Positions 1 through 6,392 of a DNA stretch of 9,473 nt are shown piece after piece. Source of the stretch: Spirochaetales bacterium (lineage in GTDB: Bacteria > Spirochaetota > Spirochaetia > Sphaerochaetales > Sphaerochaetaceae); assembly GCA_012800465.1 (NCBI GenBank), contig JAAZJI010000217.1, forward strand, positions 1-9,473. The letters are read 5' to 3'. The notes beneath the pieces were generated by a model that ran no database searches, was not told the origin of the DNA, and was given only the letters and a program-made list of their open reading frames with translations. Each line of letters starts with the position of its first letter. Position 1 is the first letter of the stretch. The translations under genes and the position numbers were made by a program.

Positions 1-1454
1 CACATGTGACCGACCGCGAGGCGGGCGGTATCACGCAGCATATCGGCGCTTACATGGTCACGATCAACGGGGAGAAAATCACATTCCTCGACACACCGGG
101 TCATGAAGCATTTACGGCTATGCGTATGCGCGGCGCGAATTCCACGGATATCGCCGTGCTGGTCGTTGCGGCAGATGACGGTGTCATGCCGCAGACTATC
201 GAGGCGATCAACCATGCCAAGGCGGCAGGAGTTGAGATCGTCGTCGCGATCAACAAGATCGACCTGCCGGAGGCCAAGCCGGAACGAGTTATGCAACAGC
301 TTTCCGACCTCGGGCTGATGCCGGAGGAGTGGGGCGGCCAGACCCTCTTCTGCCAGATCTCCGCGCTCAAGAAGATCGGAATCGAAGAACTTCTCGATAC
401 CGTCCTGCTCCAGGCGGAGATGCTGGAACTGAAGGCTGCGGTGAACTGCCGCGCCGAAGGAAAGGTCCTTGAATCCCGGGTCGACCAGGGCCGCGGAATC
501 GTCGCCAGCGTCCTCGTCGAGCGGGGCACCCTCCGTCAGGGTGACTACTACGTGGCGGGCATCTATGCCGGGCGCGTCAGGGCGATGTTCGACGATACCG
601 GAAACAAGATCGAGGAAGCCGGGCCTTCCACCCCGGTGGAGATCATCGGCCTCTCCGACATCCCCGGAGCGGGCGACCCCTTCCAGGTCACCGAGGATGA
701 GCGCCAGGCCCGCCAGGTCGGTGCCAAGCGACAGGAGCTCGAACGCCTCGGTGAAAGCCGGAACGTGAAGAAGGTCACCCTCGAATCCCTCTATTCGAAG
801 ATCCAGGAGGGCGAGATCCAGGACTTCAACGTGATCATCAAGGGAGACGTGCAGGGCTCGGTCGAAGCGCTTCAGCAATCGCTGGAGAAGCTTTCAAACG
901 ACGAGATCCGGCTCAACGTCATCCGGGCCAGCGCCGGTGCGATCATCGAAAGCGATGTGACGCTGGCCAGCGCTTCCGACGCTCTGGTCATCGGCTTCAA
1001 CGTCCGACCGACCCCCCGCGCCCAGGCGCTCGCCGACCAGGAGAAAATCGAGATCCGCAAATACAACATCATCTACGATGCGATCGATGATATCCGCAGC
1101 GCGATGGAAGGGATGCTGGCCCCCGAGCTTCGGGAGATCGAGATCGGTACGGTCGAGGTGCGCGAAACCTTCAAGGTGCCGAAGATCGGCCTGATCGCAG
1201 GCGGTATGGTCACCACGGGGAAGGTCAAGCGGAACAGCTATGTGAAGGTGATTCGCGACAGCGTCCCGATCAGCCCCGAGCGGCTTAAGATCTCATCGTT
1301 GAAACGCTTCAAGGATGATGTCAGGGAGGTCGTCGAAGGGTTCGAATGCGGCATCGGTCTCGAACACTTCCACGATCTGAGAATCGGCGACATCCTCGAG
1401 ATCTACGAGCACAAGGAGATCGCCCGAAAACTGGAGCCCGGTGGACAAGCATGA
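1..1454 (+). CDS. infB: Translation initiation factor IF-2, 5' end missing
   Basis: IF-2 is a GTPase that places initiator fMet-tRNA on the 30S subunit and promotes subunit joining. The reading frame is open from the window edge, so the N-terminal region and the P-loop (G1) lie upstream; the GTG at 6 is an internal Val, not a start. Numbering from that Val, switch I is seen as [13 protein letters not shown]3 as DTPGH (29-33), G4 as NKID (83-86) and G5 as SAL (119-121). Domain II ([15 protein letters not shown]), domain III and the C-terminal fMet-tRNA-binding C2 domain ([14 protein letters not shown]) follow. In C2 the usual IAGCMV reads IAGGMV, so a normally conserved Cys is Gly, and about two extra residues follow in the next loop. 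The stop overlaps the rbfA start as ATGA. This is the usual nusA-infB-rbfA-truB context. Identity is certain. Confidence 0.98.
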   Translation, partial: HVTDREAGGITQHIGAYMVTINGEKITFLDTPGHEAFTAMRMRGANSTDIAVLVVAADDGVMPQTIEAINHAKAAGVEIVVAINKIDLPEAKPERVMQQLSDLGLMPEEWGGQTLFCQISALKKIGIEELLDTVLLQAEMLELKAAVNCRAEGKVLESRVDQGRGIVASVLVERGTLRQGDYYVAGIYAGRVRAMFDDTGNKIEEAGPSTPVEIIGLSDIPGAGDPFQVTEDERQARQVGAKRQELERLGESRNVKKVTLESLYSKIQEGEIQDFNVIIKGDVQGSVEALQQSLEKLSNDEIRLNVIRASAGAIIESDVTLASASDALVIGFNVRPTPRAQALADQEKIEIRKYNIIYDAIDDIRSAMEGMLAPELREIEIGTVEVRETFKVPKIGLIAGGMVTTGKVKRNSYVKVIRDSVPISPERLKISSLKRFKDDVREVVEGFECGIGLEHFHDLRIGDILEIYEHKEIARKLEPGGQA

Positions 1455-1813
1455 GCGACGTTGTACGACAGCGCCTTGAGGCGAAGATAGCAGAAGCGAT
1501 CTCCACCTTGATCATGAAAGGGGAGATCAAGAGTCCCGGGCTCTCCACCCTGGTCTCGGTAAGCAGGGTGGAGCTTGCTCCGGGCAACGGCAGTGCGACG
1601 ATCTACATCTCCAGCGTCCTGGACGACGCATCGCTGAACCGGAGCGTCGAAGCGCTCCGACGGGCCAGCGGATATATCCAGAAGCGCGTCGGCGCGTTCC
1701 TCAGGACGCGGAACACCCCGGTCCTGACCTTCAAGGCGGACCACTCCCTTGAGGATGGACACAAGATCAACACCCTGATCGACTCGTTGATGGACGATGA
1801 GCACGACAAGTAG
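1451..1813 (+). CDS. rbfA: 30S ribosome-binding factor RbfA
   Basis: RbfA is a small KH-like protein that binds immature 30S subunits and is needed for late 16S rRNA 5'-end processing, notably in the cold. The product is 120 aa, a normal family length. The family pattern is clear: an N-terminal helix ([14 protein letters not shown]), the strand ATIYIS (49-54), the helix containing the A-x-G kink typical of this KH fold (ASG at 72-74) and the final strand [11 protein letters not shown] (89-99). The ATG at 1451 was chosen because it overlaps the infB stop as ATGA and starts exactly where homology begins; the open frame extends further upstream but only inside infB. A weak GGTGGA lies 5 nt before it, so reinitiation after infB probably contributes. 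The end overlaps truB by 17 nt. Confidence 0.96.
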   Translation: MSDVVRQRLEAKIAEAISTLIMKGEIKSPGLSTLVSVSRVELAPGNGSATIYISSVLDDASLNRSVEALRRASGYIQKRVGAFLRTRNTPVLTFKADHSLEDGHKINTLIDSLMDDEHDK

Positions 1814-2666
1814 GATCATCCTGCTCGACAAGGATCCCGGAATCACGAGCTTCACCGCTCTTGGGGAGGTGAAGAAGACCTTCGGACGCAAGGTCGGCCA
1901 CGCAGGGACCCTGGACAAGTTCGCCCGGGGCCTGCTGATCGTCCTCACCGGGGCGATGACCAAGCTCAACCCGCTCTTCTCCTCGCTGGACAAAAGCTAT
2001 CGGGCCCGGATCCGATTCGGCAGCGAGACCGACACCCTCGATCCGGAGGGAGAGGTCGTCGCGACCGCGGAGGTTCCCACTCTCGATATGGTCCTGGAAG
2101 CGATCCGGGGCTTTGACGGCGAGCTTCTTCAAACGCCGCCGATCTACTCCGCGCTCCACGTCGGCGGGAAGCGGGCGAGCGCCCTGGCGAGAAAGGGGAG
2201 ACCCGTCGAGTTGGAACCTCGGCCGGTCAGGATCGATTCCTTCGAGATCCTACGCTATGAGGATGGCGTGCTGGAGGCCGACCTTCGGGTTTCGAAAGGA
2301 ACCTACATCCGCTCGATCGCCCGTGACCTTGGCCTCGCCTCCTCCTCGCGGGCTCATCTGGTCTCCCTGGTCCGGACCTCGATCGGGCCCTTCGCCCTTT
2401 CCGAAGCGACCGGGATCGACAAGCAGAACGACCTGACGGATCACTACCTCGGCCGTCTCGAGCAGATGGCGCTCGCCACCGTCGGCGATGAAGCGTTGTT
2501 CCCCCTCGCAAACGGCCGTTATCCCGAGCGCTATGAGCTTGACAAGGAGGGGAGCGGATACATCGCCTTCTACAGCGCAGATGGGGTGCTGAGAGCGTTG
2601 GGCAACAAGAAGGAGCGCCGCCTCATCGCTCAGGTGAACAGGGGAGGCGTGCATGAAGATTCATGA
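1797..2666 (+). CDS. truB: tRNA pseudouridine(55) synthase TruB
   Basis: TruB isomerises U55 in the T-loop of elongator tRNAs to pseudouridine. The 289-aa product has the family landmarks: LLDKDPGITS near the N-terminus, the catalytic loop GHAGTLDKFARGLL with nucleophile Asp40, the K-x-Y motif (KSY, 66-68) whose Tyr stacks on the substrate base, the TDTLDPEG segment, and motif SKGTYIRSIARDLG (166-179). The last ~60 residues form the region where a PUA-like RNA-binding module normally sits, but I see no clear signature there. The residue after the catalytic Asp is Lys where most bacteria have Pro; I recall LDKFA from spirochaete TruB proteins. The ATG at 1797 lies within the end of rbfA (17-nt overlap) with no strong ribosome-binding site, suggesting coupled translation. 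The end overlaps ribF by 14 nt. Confidence 0.95.
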   Translation: MSTTSRIILLDKDPGITSFTALGEVKKTFGRKVGHAGTLDKFARGLLIVLTGAMTKLNPLFSSLDKSYRARIRFGSETDTLDPEGEVVATAEVPTLDMVLEAIRGFDGELLQTPPIYSALHVGGKRASALARKGRPVELEPRPVRIDSFEILRYEDGVLEADLRVSKGTYIRSIARDLGLASSSRAHLVSLVRTSIGPFALSEATGIDKQNDLTDHYLGRLEQMALATVGDEALFPLANGRYPERYELDKEGSGYIAFYSADGVLRALGNKKERRLIAQVNRGGVHEDS

Positions 2667-3480
2667 TTTTATGGATCTCAGTCGAACGAAGATTCTCAAG
2701 GACGTTCCGATGGTCGTTTCGGTCGGGGTCTTCGACGGCTTGCACAAAGGGCACCTCTCCATCCTGAAGCGGGTCAGGGAGATCGCCGTTTCCAACCGGA
2801 TGGAGTCGATGGTCATCGTCTTCGACCGTAATCCGAAGATGGCGGCGAAATCGGTTCCCTATCGTGCCCAGCTGATGACCGGCCGTCAACGGGATGAGCT
2901 TATCGCCTCCCTGGGGATCGACCATCTCGCCATTATTGACTTTTGTCCGGAATTCAGTAAACTCACAGGGGAGGAGTTCCTCGCCTTGATCAGCGGCCTG
3001 TGCCGCCTCGAGGCGATGGTTGTCGGCGAAGATTTCCGCTGCGGTGTCCCGACGTCATCAGTCGGATCTGTTCAGCTGCCGGAACATCTGAACCGATTGT
3101 CACCCGGGTCCTTTGTTGAGATCCCCCCCTTCGTGCTCACGAAGGACGGCAAGATCACCAGCAGCACCCTGGTGCGTAAAAAACTTCTTGAGGGCGCTTT
3201 GGAAGGAGTCCAAAGTATGCTCGGCCGGCCCTATGCCTTGGATCTGGTCTCCAACACCCCCATATCCACGGAAGAGGGTCTGCTGTACCGTACCGAATCC
3301 TTCAGCCAGTTGTTGCCGAAAGAGGGTGTCTATGACGCCACCCTGGGATACGCCGATTCCACCGAGGTCGACCTTGTCGCCCGGGTTACGGCAAAGGGCG
3401 TTCTTCTCGCCGGCCCGGCTGCATCGAACGGTAGCGGTATATCGTATCTTAGCCTGTATGCTAAGGGGAGTCGTCCATGA
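2653..3480 (+). CDS. ribF: RibF-family FAD synthetase (FMN adenylyltransferase) with reduced C-terminal region
   Basis: RibF normally phosphorylates riboflavin to FMN with its C-terminal domain and adenylates FMN to FAD with its N-terminal nucleotidyltransferase domain. The N-terminal domain is recognisable: [10 protein letters not shown] (25-34) with the HxGH-type nucleotide site, VVGEDFRCG (123-131) and SSTLVRKKL (170-178). The usual F-x-PHP element reads FDRNPK (57-62). The C-terminal part (about 191-275, some 85 aa) begins GRPY and has LPKEGVYDA, as in riboflavin kinases, but I cannot find the GFPTAN flavin/ATP motif or the later acidic-catalytic and lYG segments. Total length is 275 aa against roughly 305-315 usual. 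It is probably an FAD synthetase only; kinase activity is doubtful. The start is well supported by GGGGAGG 5 nt upstream. The stop overlaps the rpsO start as ATGA. Confidence 0.88.
   Translation: MKIHDFMDLSRTKILKDVPMVVSVGVFDGLHKGHLSILKRVREIAVSNRMESMVIVFDRNPKMAAKSVPYRAQLMTGRQRDELIASLGIDHLAIIDFCPEFSKLTGEEFLALISGLCRLEAMVVGEDFRCGVPTSSVGSVQLPEHLNRLSPGSFVEIPPFVLTKDGKITSSTLVRKKLLEGALEGVQSMLGRPYALDLVSNTPISTEEGLLYRTESFSQLLPKEGVYDATLGYADSTEVDLVARVTAKGVLLAGPAASNGSGISYLSLYAKGSRP
3447..3470 (+). promoter_or_regulatory. Hairpin covering part of the rpsO Shine-Dalgarno site
   Basis: The last codons of ribF contain a 7-bp stem: 3447-3453 (TCTTAGC) pairs with 3460-3466 (GCTAAGG), including one outer U-G wobble, around the 6-nt loop CTGTAT. 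The 3' arm runs into the strong ribosome-binding site AAGGGGAG (3463-3470), which lies 6 nt before the rpsO ATG at 3477. Ribosomes finishing ribF would melt the stem, which would couple the two genes. S15 is known to repress its own mRNA in several bacteria by binding structures at this place, so an S15 operator is possible. The structure is visible; the function is inferred. Confidence 0.4.
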
Positions 3481-3743
3481 TTACGAAAGAACAGAAAGAA
3501 GAGATTGTCATCAAGTTCGGTGGCGATGCGAAGAATACCGGTGCGACCGAGGTGCAGATCGCCCTTCTGACCGCCCGGATCAACGATCTTCAGGGTCACT
3601 TCAAGAACAACCCCAAGGATCATGCCGGCACCCGCGGTCTGCTCAAGCTGGTCGGACAGCGCCGTCGCCTTCTCAAGTATCTGAGAAACCGCGATATCGA
3701 AGCCTACCGCGCCCTGATCGCCGAACTCGGCCTGAGAAAGTAG
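3477..3743 (+). CDS. rpsO: 30S ribosomal protein S15
   Basis: S15 is a primary 16S rRNA-binding protein that binds the central-domain three-way junction, nucleates platform assembly and takes part in an intersubunit bridge. The 88-aa product matches the family in length and along its whole sequence: [14 protein letters not shown] in the early helices, HFKNNPKDH, the RNA-contacting segment [17 protein letters not shown], and a basic end. The start has a strong AAGGGGAG site 6 nt upstream and overlaps the ribF stop as ATGA. The gene is followed by the only sizeable gap in the window and then pnp; rpsO-pnp adjacency is widespread in bacteria and often subject to post-transcriptional control. A hairpin covers part of its ribosome-binding site. 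Confidence 0.98.
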   Translation: MITKEQKEEIVIKFGGDAKNTGATEVQIALLTARINDLQGHFKNNPKDHAGTRGLLKLVGQRRRLLKYLRNRDIEAYRALIAELGLRK

Positions 3744-3756
3744 GTGATGGGGAATC

Positions 3757-3807
3757 GATGCGAAGCAGCTCCGGTGACGCACCAGGTCATTGGAGCTCTT
3801 TTGCGTC
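3757..3807 (+). promoter_or_regulatory. Long rpsO-pnp intergenic hairpin, likely RNase III site or attenuator
   Basis: Positions 3757-3778 pair with 3786-3807 as one continuous stem of 21 pairs (16 Watson-Crick, 5 G-U) interrupted only by a C/C mismatch (3766/3798), closed by the 7-nt loop GCACCAG (3779-3785). The upper 12 pairs (3767-3778 with 3786-3797) are followed by CTTTT, so that half alone could act as a weak intrinsic terminator or attenuator; in the full fold these U residues pair with the GAAG of the 5' arm. About two helical turns of RNA duplex just upstream of pnp is the known form of the RNase III site used for pnp autoregulation in E. coli. The pairing is read directly from sequence; the role is inferred. 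Confidence 0.65.
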
Positions 3808-3825
3808 AAAGAAGAATGAAGAACG

Positions 3826-3844
3826 AAAGAAGGAATGAATGATG
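3826..3844 (+). promoter_or_regulatory. pnp ribosome-binding site and tandem ATG start
   Basis: The purine-rich segment AAAGAAGG (3826-3833) is the Shine-Dalgarno sequence for pnp. Two consecutive in-frame ATG codons follow at 3839 and 3842, 5 and 8 nt after it. The second has the more usual spacing, so the mature protein may be one residue shorter than the longest frame. A third ATG at 3835 is out of frame and reads into a stop. The whole leader from 3808 is almost free of pyrimidines and so is probably unstructured. Confidence 0.6.
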
Positions 3845-5953
3845 GAAAAGAAAACAGTGCGTGTTCGGATCGGCAACTCCGATTTGGTCTTCGAGACGGG
3901 AAAGATCGCCAAACAAGCCAACGGGGCGGTCTTCGCCTCCTACGAGGGCAGCGCCGTGCTCGCCACGGTCTGTAGCGGCCCGGCTCCGAACGAGGAGCTC
4001 GATTATGTGCCGGTGAGCGTCGAATACAACGAGAAGTACTACGCTGCAGGAAAGATTCCCGGCGGCTTTCTCAAGCGCGAGGGCAGGCCGAAGGACAAGG
4101 AGATCCTCGTCAGCCGACTCATCGACCGACCGATGCGCCCGCTCTTCGAGAAGTCGTTCGGCCGGGAGATCCAGATCATTCCCACAGTCGTCTCCAGCGA
4201 TATGAGCAACACCCCCGACATCATCGCGATCAATGCCGCCTCATGTGCGGTCACGATCAGCGACATCCCGTTCAACGGCCCGATCGCCGCGGTCCGGGTA
4301 AGCCGGGTCGGCGGCAAGCTGGTCATCAACCCGACCTTCAGTCAGATCGAGGAATCCACCCTCGACATCGTCGTCGCCGGAACCCGTGACGGGATCACGA
4401 TGGTCGAAGGCGCTGCGAAGGAGGTCGACGAGGACCTGATGGTCGAAGCGATCGAGGCCGCCGTTCCGGTGATCCGATCGATCGTCGATGCGCAGCTCGA
4501 GCTGGCGAAAATCGCCGGCAAGGAGAAGCTCCCCCTTCCGGTATTCGAGAAGGATCTCTCGTTCCTCGAGCCGATCAGGGCGTTCGCCGAACCGAAGCTC
4601 AAAAAAGCCTCCTTCGTGAAGGGGAAGATGGAACGCCATGCGGCGATCGCCCAGGTGCTCGAAGAGACCCTCGAGAAGTTCGCCGACCTGCTGGAAGGCG
4701 ATCCCAAGCGGGAGAAGGAGGTCCGTACCCTCTTCGAGGAGCTTGAGTACACGATTCTCCGCTCCTCGATCCTGAACGACGGCGTCCGGACCGATGGTCG
4801 GTCGACGACCCAGATCCGCCCGATCTCCTCCGAGGTCGGCCTCCTTCCCCGGACCCATGGTTCGGCGCTTTTCACCCGGGGCGAGACGCAGAGCCTGGCG
4901 GTCACCACCCTCGGCACGACGAGCGACGAGCAGATGTTCTACACGATCGATGGGGAGAAGAGCTTCTCCTCCTTCATGCTCCACTACAACTTCCCCCCGT
5001 TCAGCGTAGGGGAGACGGGTCGGCTCTCCACCGGCCGTCGCGAGATCGGGCACGGCAATCTCGCCCAACGGGCGCTTGAAAGCGTCATTCCCTCGAAAGA
5101 GGAGTTCCCCTACACGATCAGGATCGTAAGCGAGATCACCGAATCCAACGGCTCCTCGTCGATGGCCTCGGTGTGCGGCGGAACCCTCTCGCTGATGGAT
5201 GCCGGCGTTCCGATCGCCAAACCGGTCGCGGGAATCGCGATGGGCCTGATCACCAAGGACGCCGACTACTCCCAATACGCCATCCTCTCCGACATCCTTG
5301 GCGAAGAGGATCACCTCGGCGACATGGACTTCAAGGTCGCAGGAACCAGAAAGGGAATTACCGCGTTCCAGATGGACATCAAGATCGCCGGCATCACCCC
5401 CAAGATCATGGCCGAAGCCCTTGCCCAGGCGAAAGAGGGCCGGCTGCACATCCTCGGCGAGATGGAGAAGGCCCTGGCCGCTCCCCGCAAGGAGATCAGC
5501 GAGCTCGCACCGAAGATCCTCACGATGAAAGTCGATGAAGAGAAGATCGGGGCGATCATCGGCACCGGAGGGAAGACGATCAAGGGGATCGCCGCCCAGA
5601 GCGGAGCGGAAGTGAACATCGATGATGACGGGACGATCACGATCTTCGGAAGGAACAACACCGCCGCCCAGAAGGCGAAGGAGCTGGTCACCGCGATCAT
5701 CGAGGAGCCGGAAGTCGGAAGGATCTACCAGGGAACGGTGAAACGGATCATGGATTTCGGGGCGTTCATCGAGATTCTTCCCGGAAAGGAGGGCCTGTGC
5801 CACATTTCCAAGCTCGCCCGGACCCGGGTTCAGAACGTCGAGGACGTCCTCACCCTCGGTCAGGTCGTACCGGTGAAGCTGATGGAGATCGACCGGCAAA
5901 ACCGGCTCAACCTCTCCTACATCGATGCGATCGATCCGAAAGCTTCGAGATGA
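3839..5953 (+). CDS. pnp: Polynucleotide phosphorylase (PNPase)
   Basis: PNPase is a trimeric 3'-5' exoribonuclease that releases nucleoside diphosphates using phosphate, and can also add tails; it works in mRNA decay and small-RNA turnover. The 704-aa product has the complete layout: RNase PH domain 1 (loop [10 protein letters not shown], where E. coli has FFRR), a helical linker (about 215-310), RNase PH domain 2, a KH domain with GTGG (575-578) and an S1 domain (about 632-698, [19 protein letters not shown]). In domain 2 the phosphate-binding [13 protein letters not shown] run and the metal/catalytic residues Asp491, Asp497 and Lys499 (in [11 protein letters not shown]) are intact, so it should be active. 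The RDG following these in E. coli reads RKG here. The stop overlaps the dut start as ATGA. The upstream hairpin suggests post-transcriptional control. Confidence 0.98.
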   Translation: MMEKKTVRVRIGNSDLVFETGKIAKQANGAVFASYEGSAVLATVCSGPAPNEELDYVPVSVEYNEKYYAAGKIPGGFLKREGRPKDKEILVSRLIDRPMRPLFEKSFGREIQIIPTVVSSDMSNTPDIIAINAASCAVTISDIPFNGPIAAVRVSRVGGKLVINPTFSQIEESTLDIVVAGTRDGITMVEGAAKEVDEDLMVEAIEAAVPVIRSIVDAQLELAKIAGKEKLPLPVFEKDLSFLEPIRAFAEPKLKKASFVKGKMERHAAIAQVLEETLEKFADLLEGDPKREKEVRTLFEELEYTILRSSILNDGVRTDGRSTTQIRPISSEVGLLPRTHGSALFTRGETQSLAVTTLGTTSDEQMFYTIDGEKSFSSFMLHYNFPPFSVGETGRLSTGRREIGHGNLAQRALESVIPSKEEFPYTIRIVSEITESNGSSSMASVCGGTLSLMDAGVPIAKPVAGIAMGLITKDADYSQYAILSDILGEEDHLGDMDFKVAGTRKGITAFQMDIKIAGITPKIMAEALAQAKEGRLHILGEMEKALAAPRKEISELAPKILTMKVDEEKIGAIIGTGGKTIKGIAAQSGAEVNIDDDGTITIFGRNNTAAQKAKELVTAIIEEPEVGRIYQGTVKRIMDFGAFIEILPGKEGLCHISKLARTRVQNVEDVLTLGQVVPVKLMEIDRQNRLNLSYIDAIDPKASR

Positions 5954-6387
5954 CCGCCGTCAAGGTGCTTGCCCTCAAAGCGGGGGCAAGCCTGCCGACA
6001 TACCGGACCGCCGGAAGCGCCGGAGCGGATCTGAAGGCGCTTCTGGATGAACCGGTCGTCATCGCCCCCGGAGATCGCGCGCTGATTTCCACCGGGATCG
6101 CCCTGGAGCTGCCACCCGGCCATGAAGCCCAGGTGCGACCCCGCAGCGGGCTGGCGGCGAACGCGGGCCTCACGGTGCTGAACGCCCCGGGGACGATCGA
6201 CAGCGACTATCGCGGCGAGGTCACCGTCATCCTCATCAACCACGGAAGCGAGCCGGCGACCGTCCGAAACGGCGACCGGATCGCCCAGCTGGTCATCGCT
6301 CCGGTCGTCCGGGCTTCCTTTTCGCCCGTGCATGAGCTAAACTCGACGGAGCGGGGGAGCGGAGGGTTCGGTTCGACGGGAGTGTAA
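5950..6387 (+). CDS. dut: Deoxyuridine 5'-triphosphate nucleotidohydrolase (dUTPase)
   Basis: dUTPase hydrolyses dUTP to dUMP and pyrophosphate. This keeps uracil out of DNA and supplies thymidylate synthesis. The 145-aa product has all five motifs of the homotrimeric family in order: I AGSAGADL (21-28), II RPRSGLA (63-69), [14 protein letters not shown] (81-91) with catalytic Asp84 and uracil-selecting Tyr87, [10 protein letters not shown] (108-115), and [11 protein letters not shown] (135-144), the flexible Phe-containing arm that closes over the active site. The frame is open further upstream inside pnp, but homology starts at the ATG at 5950, which forms ATGA with the pnp stop. There is no good ribosome-binding site, so reinitiation by ribosomes leaving pnp is likely. 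lptF follows after 5 nt. Confidence 0.97.
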   Translation: MTAVKVLALKAGASLPTYRTAGSAGADLKALLDEPVVIAPGDRALISTGIALELPPGHEAQVRPRSGLAANAGLTVLNAPGTIDSDYRGEVTVILINHGSEPATVRNGDRIAQLVIAPVVRASFSPVHELNSTERGSGGFGSTGV

Positions 6388-6392
6388 CGAGG

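Noticed and set aside
6..8. GTG as a start codon for infB
   Set aside because: It codes for the Val in the conserved switch I region, with the frame open to the window edge; the G1 motif and N-terminal domains must lie upstream.
1403..1993. Antisense open frame of 196 codons across infB-rbfA-truB, and other long antisense or shifted frames (for example 7149-7514, 8551-9240)
   Set aside because: All overlap well-supported genes, and their products have skewed composition with no family features. G+C-rich DNA routinely gives such frames.
3438..3462. Possible rpsO promoter, with -10-like TATATC (3438-3443) or TATGCT (3457-3462)
   Set aside because: No acceptable -35 element lies 16-18 nt upstream of either. 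The A+T-rich patch is better explained by the Shine-Dalgarno hairpin and ribF codons.
3767..3802. A simple strong Rho-independent terminator after rpsO
   Set aside because: The 12-bp stem followed by CTTTT fits only loosely: the U run is four bases, is followed by GCG and pairs with the 5' arm in a longer stem. Attenuation or processing is preferred over full termination.
3816..3842. Eight-codon mini-ORF (MKNERRNE) ending across the pnp start codon
   Set aside because: It has only a poor ribosome-binding site and arises from the purine-rich leader. Its TGA overlapping the pnp ATG is suggestive, but a chance frame in this composition is more likely.
4241..5899. A 552-codon open frame on the - strand across pnp
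   Set aside because: It lies wholly opposite pnp, whose domains and catalytic residues are intact. Its product is a G/D/R/L-rich low-complexity sequence with no recognisable fold, as expected from the mirror of G+C-rich codon usage.
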